Assembly (NCBI RefSeq): GCF_001187505.1
Contig: NZ_CP012150.1
Span: 7,040,048-7,104,047, forward strand
Reading direction: 5' to 3'
DNA length: 64,000 nucleotides
Source: Mycolicibacterium goodii
GTDB lineage: Bacteria; Actinomycetota; Actinomycetes; Mycobacteriales; Mycobacteriaceae
Part shown: piece by piece, positions 24,439 to 32,867 of the stretch
How the letters are laid out: each line of letters starts with the position of its first letter
Numbering within the stretch: position 1 is the first letter of the stretch
The notes under the pieces: model-generated
Told to the model about the DNA's origin: nothing
Database searches by the model: none
Seen by the model: the letters and a program-made list of their open reading frames with translations, nothing else
Program-made: the position numbers and the translations under genes

Positions 24439-25878
24439 GTGACCGAATCTCTTCAGACCGATCCCCGATCCGACGCAGGCGACGCCGGGCTGCGGCGCGG
24501 CGTCATGGGTGGCGGTGAGCTCGCCGCCCAGGCGATCGCCAACATCGCACCGAGCGCCGTGATCGCGTTCACCGCCGCGGCGATCTACACCACCGCGAGC
24601 GGCGGCACGTGGATCTCGTTCGCCCTTGCCACCGTGGTGATCCTGTCCGTCGGCTATTGCATATCGCAGTTCGCCAAACGGCGTTCGTCGGCGGGTTCGC
24701 TGTACAGTTACGCCGCAACCGCTCTGGGGCCCTTCGGCGCGTACCTGACCGGCGTCAGCCTGCTGATCGGGTGTTTCGGCATCGCGGCCGGATCCCTCAG
24801 CGGCGCGGTCGCCTACACCGCGACGCTGCTCACCCAGCTCGGGATCCCGGTCCACGGACTGGGCGCCCAAGTGGTGCTCGCGGTACTGCTCGGAGCGCTT
24901 GCGACGCTGTTTACCATCCGCGGGATTCGACTGTCTGCCCGGGTTTCACTTGTGCTGGAACTGATTTCGGTGTCGATCATCACGCTGCTGCTGGTCGTCA
25001 CGTTGATCCACCTCGGCCCCCGCGCCTTCGACGCCGGCCAGTTCACCTTCGACGACCTCCAACCGTCGGGTATCGCCGTCGGCATGGTGTTGGCGATCCT
25101 CGGGTTCGTCGGCTTCTCCAGCGCCGATGCCCTCGCCCGCGAGGCCAAGGATCCCTACCGCGCGGTGCCCCGCGCGATCATGTGGAGCGCCGCAGGCGTC
25201 GGCGTGCTGTACGTGTTCGCCGCCTACACGCAGGTCGCCGCGCTCGGCCCGGCGCTCGGCGAGTCCGCGCAACCCCTCGACGACATCGCCACGCTGGTCG
25301 GCATGCCGACGTGGTTCAACCCGATCCTCAACTTCGGTATCGCGGCATCGTTCTTCGCCGTGGTGGTCGCGCCGATGAACGTGATCGGGCGCATCCTCTA
25401 CGTGATGGGCAAGGAGGGCGTGGTGCCGTCGGCCATCGGCCGTACCCACCCCACCCACCTGACCCCGCACCGGGCCCTGCTCTCGGTGGGACCGCTGGTG
25501 ATCGCCGTCCCCGTCGTGCTGTACCTGTGCGACGTCGACGCCATGGATGTCGTCACCTGGGTGGACACCTACGGCACCTACGGCTACATGGTGGCCTATG
25601 CGGCGGCCGCGCTGGCCACGGTCGTCTACCTGCGCAGCATCCACGCCAGGGTTCCGCTGGTATGGCCCGCCGCCACGGTGGCCATCGTGTCGATGGCATA
25701 CGTGTTCTACGCCAACGTGTATCCGGTTCCGCCGTTCCCGCTCAACATCATCCCGTGGCTGTTCATCGCCACGATCGTGGTGGCGCTCGCCTGGTACGGG
25801 ACCCTGCGCAGGCGTTCGCCGCAGGTCATCTCCAGGATCGGCACCAGCGACGTGGAGACGCTCGAGGGCGTCGGCTGA
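24439..25878 (+). CDS. APC-superfamily amino acid/amine permease
   Basis: The 479-residue protein has about twelve membrane segments and the APC-family start, a GGG-E-A-Q-A-I-A-N-I-A-P-S stretch near residue 25. A conserved loop FVGFSSADALAREAKDPYRAVPRAI lies after segment 6. Members carry amino acids, polyamines or ethanolamine by proton coupling. It lies 18 bases after the alcohol dehydrogenase gene, with a GTG start, so both form one operon under the XRE-cupin regulator. The substrate is not determined; the partner enzyme suggests an amino alcohol or a compound degraded to an alcohol. Confidence 0.88.
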   Translation: MTESLQTDPRSDAGDAGLRRGVMGGGELAAQAIANIAPSAVIAFTAAAIYTTASGGTWISFALATVVILSVGYCISQFAKRRSSAGSLYSYAATALGPFGAYLTGVSLLIGCFGIAAGSLSGAVAYTATLLTQLGIPVHGLGAQVVLAVLLGALATLFTIRGIRLSARVSLVLELISVSIITLLLVVTLIHLGPRAFDAGQFTFDDLQPSGIAVGMVLAILGFVGFSSADALAREAKDPYRAVPRAIMWSAAGVGVLYVFAAYTQVAALGPALGESAQPLDDIATLVGMPTWFNPILNFGIAASFFAVVVAPMNVIGRILYVMGKEGVVPSAIGRTHPTHLTPHRALLSVGPLVIAVPVVLYLCDVDAMDVVTWVDTYGTYGYMVAYAAAALATVVYLRSIHARVPLVWPAATVAIVSMAYVFYANVYPVPPFPLNIIPWLFIATIVVALAWYGTLRRRSPQVISRIGTSDVETLEGVG

Positions 25879-25879
25879 A

Positions 25880-26404
25880 TCAGCCGAGCTGGAACGTCGG
25901 CTTGAAGTCCGACTCCTGCTCGCCGATGACGTAGCTGCCGGCCGGGCTGATCACGAAGCCCGCCTGATTGCGTCCGTCGATGCAGGCCGTCGTCACACCG
26001 TCGGTGCCGCAGCTGATGGTCTGGTAGCTCAGCCGCGTGTTCGGCGGCAGCGGCTTGGCGTTGTCGACGACGGCGAACACCGGCGCCGGCGAGCTCGCGA
26101 AGCCGGGCACGCCGGGCCCGCCGCTGACCAGGTTGGCGCCGTTGGGTGCGGCGGGGATGGGACCGCTGCACCCGTAGCTCCCGGTGCGCTGCAGTACGCA
26201 GGTGATGCCCTCACCGATGCTGAACGCGTACCAGTTGTTGTCCATCACGGCGTACTCCGAGGTCTTGACCGGCGGATACGCGTTCACATTGGGAACCGTG
26301 GGCGGCGGCGGCTCGGGCAGCGGATCGGCCATACCGACACCGGGAACGCCCATCACTGCCGCCCCCGCGGCGCTTACCAGCCCAACCAGCAGTCTCGTCA
26401 GCAC
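25880..26404 (-). CDS. Exported protein, unknown
   Basis: The 174-residue product has a clear secretion signal (MLTRLLVGLVSAAGAAVMG, cleavage likely after GMADP), a short proline-rich linker and a domain with four cysteines (GITCVLQRTGSYGCSG, ISCGTDGVTTACIDG) that probably form two disulfides. It fits small secreted proteins common in mycobacteria, but no family name is recognised. It converges with the permease gene, one base separating the stops. Likely located in the cell wall or secreted. Confidence 0.78.
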   Translation of the reverse strand: MLTRLLVGLVSAAGAAVMGVPGVGMADPLPEPPPPTVPNVNAYPPVKTSEYAVMDNNWYAFSIGEGITCVLQRTGSYGCSGPIPAAPNGANLVSGGPGVPGFASSPAPVFAVVDNAKPLPPNTRLSYQTISCGTDGVTTACIDGRNQAGFVISPAGSYVIGEQESDFKPTFQLG

Positions 26405-26450
26405 GCCGCTACCCTAACCCGGCCCCATCCGCCGGGCCAGCGGTTCGGCG

Positions 26451-26750
26451 TCAGCCGCATTTGAGGTCGACGTACACCGTGGTGTAGCGGACGAACTCCT
26501 CGGTGTTGCCGCGCGAGGACTGCCGCAGCTCGGTGACGTCACGACCGGGACGCACCGCGCTCACCGTGCAGTTGTCGCTCGATTTGTTGCCGACCCTGGT
26601 TTGGATGACTCGGTAGCCCTCCGACTGCAGTTGCCGGATGGTCTCGTCTGCCGACGTGTCGCCCGTGGGTGCCGCGCCTGCGGTGCCTGCGAGAGCCATC
26701 CCGGTCATGGCGAGACCTGCGGTAACTGTGGCGATGATCGTGGTTCGCAT
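26451..26750 (-). CDS. Small exported protein, unknown
   Basis: The 99-residue product has a signal peptide (MRTTIIATVTAGLAMTGMALAGTAGA) and a short mature domain with one cysteine pair (DNCTVS and the final DLKCG). It resembles small mycobacterial secreted proteins with a DETIRQLQSEGYRVIQ-type helix-strand start, but I know no function. It is the second of two exported-protein genes on this strand; 46 bases separate it from the first. An AT-richer region with repeats lies upstream. Confidence 0.75.
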   Translation of the reverse strand: MRTTIIATVTAGLAMTGMALAGTAGAAPTGDTSADETIRQLQSEGYRVIQTRVGNKSSDNCTVSAVRPGRDVTELRQSSRGNTEEFVRYTTVYVDLKCG

Positions 26751-27088
26751 CGGAATTGCCTTTCTTTTCTGTCCGAATGTGATTTCAGCCTATGAACGCA
26801 ATTCGTGGCGGGCCAGGAATTCATAGCGGAGCCAAACATTTCAATCGGACATGAAATTCATAGGGAATTCATACGTTCGGGTGGGCCTTCTGGCCGCGAA
26901 TCCGTCGGGCGTGATGTCGGAAAGCTCACGGCCACAACGCTTGTGAGCGTCACGAGGCGTCACGCGGGCGGACCGTCGCGGCGTGGACAAATCGGCCGAT
27001 CGAAATGGGGATAATTGCGGGATCAATTTTTTTTGCCCATTCTCGGCGACTTCTAGGAATTCTCCGGCGCGGGTGTCGATCGGTCGGC
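26751..27088. other. Intergenic region with ATTCATA repeats
   Basis: No gene is supported in these 338 bases. Three copies of the 9-mer (g/a)aattcata lie at 26817-26825, 26854-26862 and 26865-26873, upstream of the small exported-protein gene. An eight-T run at about 27027-27034 lies past the end of the response-regulator gene. The repeats may be protein-binding sites. Confidence 0.35.
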
Positions 27089-27862
27089 TCAGTCGGCGGG
27101 CCGCAGCATGTAGCCCACACCGCGAATCGTGTGGATCATCGGGTCGCGACCGGCGTCGACCTTCTTGCGCAGATAGGAGATGTAGAGATCCACGATGCTG
27201 GTTCTGCCGCCGAACCCGTATTTCCACACCCGGTCCAGGATCTCGGCCCGGCTCAACGCGCGTCGCGGATTGCGCATGAGATAGCGCAACAATTCGAACT
27301 CGGTGGCGGTCAACGTGATCGGCTCGCCACCGCGGGTGACACCGCGGCTCGCACTGTCGAGCACCATGTCGCCGACCTTGAGCACCTCGTGGGCAGGCGG
27401 TGTGGTGTGGGCGTAGCGCCGCAGCAGCCCGCGCAATCGAGCCACCAGTTCTTCCAGACTGAACGGCTTGATCATGTAGTCGTCGGCACCGGCGGTCAAA
27501 CCAGAAACCTTGTCCAGCACGGAATCTCGTGCGGTGAGGAACAGCGTGGGGGTATAGGCGCCGGACTGGCGGACCCGTTGCAGGACCTGCATACCGTCCA
27601 CGTCCGGCAACATGATGTCGAGAATTACGACGTCCGGGTCGATTTCGTTGAACTTGACCACCGCGTCGCGCCCGTTGCGGGCGACCTCCACGGTCCAGCC
27701 CTCGTAGTACAACGCCATCTTCACCAGGTTGGTCAGTGCCGGTTCATCGTCGACCAGCAACACCCGGATCGGCGACCCGTCCGCACGCTGGATGCGTGGC
27801 AACTGCCCGAGGATGGCCTGACGCGGTCGCGGAGAGTGCTCGGATACCGAGATGGCCGTCAT
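27089..27862 (-). CDS. OmpR/PhoB-family response regulator (orphan)
   Basis: The 257-residue regulator has a receiver domain with the acidic pocket (LLVDDEPAL), phospho-acceptor Asp (VVILDIMLPD), conserved Thr (LFLTARD) and Lys (YMIKPFSLEEL). A winged-helix output domain follows (TATEFELLRYLMRN, IVDLYISYLRKKVD, IHTIRGVGYMLRP). It has a 30-residue extension before the receiver. The ATG at 27862 is used; the frame is open to 27991. No histidine kinase gene is adjacent on either side, so it is an orphan regulator here. It is divergent from the SulP-carbonic anhydrase gene across 439 bases and could control it. Confidence 0.9.
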   Translation of the reverse strand: MTAISVSEHSPRPRQAILGQLPRIQRADGSPIRVLLVDDEPALTNLVKMALYYEGWTVEVARNGRDAVVKFNEIDPDVVILDIMLPDVDGMQVLQRVRQSGAYTPTLFLTARDSVLDKVSGLTAGADDYMIKPFSLEELVARLRGLLRRYAHTTPPAHEVLKVGDMVLDSASRGVTRGGEPITLTATEFELLRYLMRNPRRALSRAEILDRVWKYGFGGRTSIVDLYISYLRKKVDAGRDPMIHTIRGVGYMLRPAD

Positions 27863-28301
27863 ATGCCCATTGTGCGGAGCGTGCAGCAACTTGTCACCAC
27901 GTTCACAGACTCTTCTCAGGTACGGCTCATATCCACGGCTCGCTATGACGCAGGTCACTTGGATGTCAGCGTCAGAATTGTTGCGACACAATCATTTCCA
28001 ATCACTGACGTCAATAATGCAGTTCGGTGCCTCGGAATAGAATCCCGCTCATCGGTGTTGCGGCACGCCCCCTGCGACCAAAGATTTGCGTTCTCTATGC
28101 GTCGGGCGGAGTTCCTTGACCACGCCGAATCACGATAAATACTCTCGCCCTTGGTGATTGGACGGTGCACGACGATTCGATCCCGTCATGGATCCCGGTA
28201 GCACTGCGTATCAACACCTTTCACTGACAACGATGTCGCACCATCCTCCGAGCCGGCGACGGCGCCGGCGTGGGCCGCTCACTTCCCGACAGGAGTTCGA
28301 C
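27863..28301. other. Divergent intergenic region, AT-rich
   Basis: These 439 bases between the response regulator and the SulP gene contain no convincing gene. Around 27970-28030 they are markedly more AT-rich than the flanks (caatcatttccaatcactg). Near-repeats of caatcatttc/caatcactga at about 27989-28006 could be regulator half-sites. Promoters for both genes are expected here. Confidence 0.4.
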
Positions 28302-30473
28302 ATGCAGCAGCAAACCCTTCAACAGCGAGCGAGGGCGGTGATGCGTTATGACGCGCCCGCCTCGCTGGTGGTCTTCCTGGTGGCGTTGCCGCTGTCGCTG
28401 GGCATCGCGGTGGCCTCCGGGGCACCGGTGCTGGCCGGCCTGATCGCCGCCATCGTCGGCGGTATCGTCGCCGGCGCACTCGGCGGCTCCCCGCTTCAGG
28501 TCAGCGGCCCGGCGGCCGGGCTCACCGTGATCATCGCGGGCCTGGTGGCACAGTTCGGCTGGGCCGTCACGTGTGCGATCACCGTGGCCGCCGGCCTGGT
28601 GCAGGTGCTGCTCGGGATGAGCCGGGTGGCCCGGGCAGCCCTGGCCATCTCGCCCGTCGTCGTGCACGCGATGCTCGCCGGGATCGGCGTCACCATCGCG
28701 CTACAGCAAGTGCACGTCCTGCTCGGCGGTGAGGCCAACAGCTCCGCGTGGGCCAATATCACCGAGCTTCCCGAGCGGCTGGGCTCGATCCAGGGTGCGG
28801 GCCTGCTCCTCGGTACGCTCGTCATCGCGATTCTCGTCGGCTGGCGGTGGATGCCGGCACCGGTCCGGCGGGTTCCCGGGCCGCTCGTGGCGATCGCCGG
28901 CGTCACCGCGGTCAGTATCGCGCTGCCGTGGGATGTCAGCCGGATCCGGCTCGACGGCTCCCTCCTCGACGCGATCGCACTGCCGAGCCTGCCCGACGGC
29001 AACTGGGGCGCGTTCGCCACCGGCGTGTTGACCGTCGCGCTGATCGCGAGCGTGGAGAGCCTGTTGTCGGCGGTGTCCGTCGACCGCATGCACACCGGGC
29101 CGCGCACCGACTTCGACCGCGAGATGATCGGCCAGGGCGCGGCGAACATGGCCTCCGGTGCGCTCGGCGGCCTGCCCGTCACCGGTGTGATCGTGCGCAG
29201 TTCCGCCAACGTCGCGGCGGGGGCACGTACCCGCGCGTCGGCGATCCTGCACGGCGTGTGGCTGCTGATGTTCGCGTTGCCCTTCGCCGGGTTGATCCAG
29301 TTGATCCCCACGGCGGCGCTCGCCGGCCTGCTGATCGTCGTCGGCTGCCAGCTGGTCAAGCGTGCGCACATCGAAACTGCTTTGCGCACCGGCGATCTCG
29401 CGGTCTATGCGGTGACGCTGGCCGGCGTGGTGTTCCTCAACCTGCTGGAGGGTGTGCTGATCGGCCTCGCGCTGGCGGTCGCGCTGACGGTGTGGCGGGT
29501 GGTCCGCGCGAAGATCGTCGCCGAGCCCAGCGGCCCGGACTCGTGGCGCGTCACCGTGGAAGGCTCGTGCACATTCCTGTCGCTGCCCAAACTGGCCGGC
29601 GCGCTGGCCTCGGTGCCAGCGGGGGTGCATGTCACCGTCGAACTGTCCGTCGACTTCCTCGACCACGCCGCACACCAGACGCTCGACGAGTGGCGTCGTC
29701 AGCACACCGCGACCGGCGGCACGGTCGACATCCACGACGTCGGCCCCGTCGAACTCGTCAGCGCGGTCAGCGGTCCGCCGGTCCGCGGCTTCACCCCGTT
29801 CGACAAGCGCTCAGGCGTCGTGCCGTGGAGTTCATGGCATCGCGGCGGCAACACCACCTCGGTGCTGCACGGGCTGGCGGCCTACCACCGCCGTACCGCC
29901 CCGGTGCTGCGGCCGCACATGCAGGAACTCGCCCACGCGCAGCGGCCCGAAACCCTGTTCATCACCTGCACCGATTCGCGCATCGTGCCCAACGTCATCA
30001 CCAGCAGCGGACCCGGTGACCTGTTCACCGTCCGCAACGTCGGCAACCTCATCCCCGCGGCACAAACCGATGCGTCGATGGAGGCCGCGATCGCGTTCGC
30101 GGTGGACCGTCTGCACGTCAGGTCGGTGGTGGTGTGCGGGCACTCCAGCTGCGGTGCGATGCACGCCCTGCTCAACGACACCCCGCCCCGCGGCGCAGGC
30201 GACGAACATCTGAAGGCGTGGCTGGCCGAGGGGCAGCGCACGCTCGCGGCGTTCGACGGCGGCAACCATCCCGTGGCGCGGTCCGCGGCGGCCGCGGGCT
30301 TCGGCACCGTCGACCAGATCGCCATGGTCAACGTCGCCGTGCAGGTCCAGACGCTGCGCGAGCACCCGCTGGCCGGTGAAGTCGAGGTGATCGGGCTGTT
30401 CTACGACATTCCGACCGCCGCGGTGCTGCAGGTGACCCCGACCATGGTCGAGACCCTGGCCGACGCGGCCTGA
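28302..30473 (+). CDS. SulP transporter fused to beta-carbonic anhydrase
   Basis: The 723-residue protein joins a SulP-type anion transporter (residues about 10-400, ten or more membrane segments, with SGPAAGLTVIIAGLVA and ALGGLPVTGVIVRSSAN), a STAS-like cytoplasmic region (about 405-490) and a complete beta-carbonic anhydrase (about 520-723). The anhydrase keeps all zinc ligands and the catalytic Asp-Arg pair: C556, D558, R560 in CTDSR, and H614, C617 in CGHSSCG. The enzyme probably interconverts CO2 and bicarbonate at the mouth of a bicarbonate transporter. The same architecture occurs in M. tuberculosis Rv3273. The ATG at 28302 follows a good ribosome site (acaggag); an upstream extension to 28158 is arginine-rich noise. 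Confidence 0.93.
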   Translation: MQQQTLQQRARAVMRYDAPASLVVFLVALPLSLGIAVASGAPVLAGLIAAIVGGIVAGALGGSPLQVSGPAAGLTVIIAGLVAQFGWAVTCAITVAAGLVQVLLGMSRVARAALAISPVVVHAMLAGIGVTIALQQVHVLLGGEANSSAWANITELPERLGSIQGAGLLLGTLVIAILVGWRWMPAPVRRVPGPLVAIAGVTAVSIALPWDVSRIRLDGSLLDAIALPSLPDGNWGAFATGVLTVALIASVESLLSAVSVDRMHTGPRTDFDREMIGQGAANMASGALGGLPVTGVIVRSSANVAAGARTRASAILHGVWLLMFALPFAGLIQLIPTAALAGLLIVVGCQLVKRAHIETALRTGDLAVYAVTLAGVVFLNLLEGVLIGLALAVALTVWRVVRAKIVAEPSGPDSWRVTVEGSCTFLSLPKLAGALASVPAGVHVTVELSVDFLDHAAHQTLDEWRRQHTATGGTVDIHDVGPVELVSAVSGPPVRGFTPFDKRSGVVPWSSWHRGGNTTSVLHGLAAYHRRTAPVLRPHMQELAHAQRPETLFITCTDSRIVPNVITSSGPGDLFTVRNVGNLIPAAQTDASMEAAIAFAVDRLHVRSVVVCGHSSCGAMHALLNDTPPRGAGDEHLKAWLAEGQRTLAAFDGGNHPVARSAAAAGFGTVDQIAMVNVAVQVQTLREHPLAGEVEVIGLFYDIPTAAVLQVTPTMVETLADAA

Positions 30474-30486
30474 GGATCGGCCCATC

Positions 30487-30536
30487 TTCGGCACCGTTCG
30501 GCACCCTTCGGCACCGTTCGGCACCCTTCGGCACCG
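30487..30536. repeat. 10-bp tandem repeat, five copies
   Basis: Five head-to-tail copies of ttcggcacc followed alternately by g or c, directly after the SulP-carbonic anhydrase stop. The alternation makes it a 20-bp unit repeated two and a half times. Likely a minisatellite that varies between strains by slippage. Confidence 0.85.
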
Positions 30537-30644
30537 CGAACGTGCGCGTCTGCTGCCCGACACTCCGTGTGCGGCAGCATGCGCGCGCACGCTCACGCGC
30601 GGCGAGCGTGCGTGTTGTGTCAGCTCGGAACTCATATCGAGCCC

Positions 30645-30710
30645 GGCGTCGCTCGTAACGCCACGGCGGAAAAACGCGCTCGCGGCCGCCACTACGTTAC
30701 GAGCGGCGCC
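30645..30710. repeat. Intergenic palindrome (family member a)
   Basis: Arms 30645-30669 and 30686-30710 pair at 20 of 25 positions around a 16-base loop. The stretch cgtaacgccacggcggaaa (30654-30672) is identical to 53267-53285 in another palindrome of this window, so the two belong to one dispersed repeat family. Confidence 0.7.
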
Positions 30711-30829
30711 GACCAGCGCACGCCTACGCGCGACGCGGACGTGAACGCACGCTCAGACGCCGCGAGCGTGCATCAAATGCCGACCGCGAGCGGCGTGTTG
30801 TCGAACAGACACGCACCCTCGCGGTGCAG

Positions 30830-30859
30830 GGGCAAGGGCAAGGGCAAGGGCAAGGGCAA
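30830..30859. repeat. GGGCAA tandem repeat, five copies
   Basis: Five perfect copies of gggcaa lie three bases beyond the htpX stop codon (on the htpX strand, TTGCCC repeats). A slippage-prone tract at a gene end; it could change the 3' end of htpX mRNA but not the protein. Confidence 0.85.
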
Positions 30860-30862
30860 GGA

Positions 30863-31763
<901 letters not shown>

Positions 31764-31838
31764 TCAACTAGAAACTCCGGAAATGTCCCCGACAGTTACT
31801 CGACAGTTGAACGCCCAGCAACCCGTTTCGGTTCCTGC

Positions 31839-32846
31839 TCAGCCCTCGCGGCTGACGGTGTAGTCCACGAGCACCGCCAGCGCCCTGCGGCCAGGGCCCT
31901 CCGGCAGATGCGACAGCTCTTCACGGGCCTGCGCCGCATACGACGCGACGGTCTGCTTGGCCTTCGTCAGCCCGGGTGAGCGGCGCAGCAGCGCCAGGGC
32001 CTCGGCGACGTCCTCGTCACGCTCGACCGGCCCGGCCAGCAGGTCACGCAGCCGGTCCGCGTCGGCTCCGGTCTCGCGCAGCGCGTACAGCACCGGCAGG
32101 GTGTGCACGCCTTCACGTAGATCCGTACCAGGGGTTTTGCCGGATTCGTCGGGATCGCTGTCGATGTCGATGATGTCGTCGGAGATCTGGAACGCCGTGC
32201 CGACGATGCCGCCGAGCCGGCTCAGCCGCTCGATCTGCTCATCGTCGGCGCCGGAGAACGTCGCGCCGAAACGGCCCGACGCCGCGATCAGGCACGCCGT
32301 CTTCTCATAGACGACCTTGAGGTAGTGGTCGATGGAGTCGACGTGGTCGGCCGCGCCGCGCGTCTCCCGCATCTGGCCGGTGACCAGCTGAGCGAATGTG
32401 TCAGCAATCACACGCACCGCGTCGGGACCCAGGCGCGAGACCAGTCGGGAGGCCGTGGCGAACAGATAGTCGCCGGCCAGGATCGCGATGTTGTTGCCCC
32501 AGCGGGCGTTGGCGCTCTGCGCGCCGCGGCGCATCTGCGCCTCGTCCATGACGTCGTCGTGGTACAGCGTCGCCAGGTGCACGAGCTCGATGACCGCGCC
32601 CGCCACCGTGACCTGCCAAGCATCCGGCTCCGGACCGAGTTGCGCCGACAGCACCGTGAACAGCGGACGGAATCGTTTGCCGCCGGCCTGGAACAGGTGC
32701 TGGACCGCCTCGGCCATCAACTCGTCGGCTTTGCCCAGCTCATCGGACATCAGGTCCTCGATGCGGGCCACACCGTCGCGGACGTCGGCGGCGAAGGACG
32801 GATCGCCGAAGTCAACGCCTGCCACCACGGTCGCTGGGGTACTCAC
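31839..32846 (-). CDS. grcC1: Polyprenyl diphosphate synthase
   Basis: The 335-residue protein is a trans-prenyltransferase with both aspartate-rich motifs (LYHDDVMDEA and ISDDIIDID), the GGKRFRPL substrate motif, and the GDYLFATAS segment. It extends allylic diphosphates with isopentenyl diphosphate, most likely to make the menaquinone side chain, given the neighbouring menJ and men genes. The GTG at 32846 gives family length; an upstream frame to 33080 lies inside menJ on the opposite strand. It is divergent from menJ with only 21 bases between the starts, so their promoters must overlap. Counterpart of Rv0562. Confidence 0.93.
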   Translation of the reverse strand: MSTPATVVAGVDFGDPSFAADVRDGVARIEDLMSDELGKADELMAEAVQHLFQAGGKRFRPLFTVLSAQLGPEPDAWQVTVAGAVIELVHLATLYHDDVMDEAQMRRGAQSANARWGNNIAILAGDYLFATASRLVSRLGPDAVRVIADTFAQLVTGQMRETRGAADHVDSIDHYLKVVYEKTACLIAASGRFGATFSGADDEQIERLSRLGGIVGTAFQISDDIIDIDSDPDESGKTPGTDLREGVHTLPVLYALRETGADADRLRDLLAGPVERDEDVAEALALLRRSPGLTKAKQTVASYAAQAREELSHLPEGPGRRALAVLVDYTVSREG

Positions 32847-32867
32847 TCTGCCAACATACTGGGAACC
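32847..32867. promoter_or_regulatory. Overlapping divergent promoters of grcC1 and menJ
   Basis: Only 21 bases separate the GTG of grcC1 and the ATG of menJ. CATACT at 32855-32860 is a fair -10 for menJ, eight bases before its ATG. On the other strand TATGTT in the same spot is a fair -10 for grcC1. Both mRNAs would be leaderless, common in mycobacteria, and the two promoters would compete. Confidence 0.5.

Larger units (their letters stand above)
30474..30862. other. Repeat-dense intergenic region between two convergent genes
   Basis: No gene is supported. From left to right the 389 bases hold a 10-bp tandem repeat (30487-30536), several palindromes built on gcgagcgtgcgtgt-like words (30542-30590, 30588-30610, 30747-30771), a longer hairpin (30645-30710) and a 6-bp tandem repeat (30830-30859). 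Transcription from both flanking genes ends here. Confidence 0.6.

Noticed and set aside
30487..30859. CRISPR array
   Set aside because: The repeats are 10 and 6 bp, head to tail, without unique spacers, and no cas gene lies nearby.
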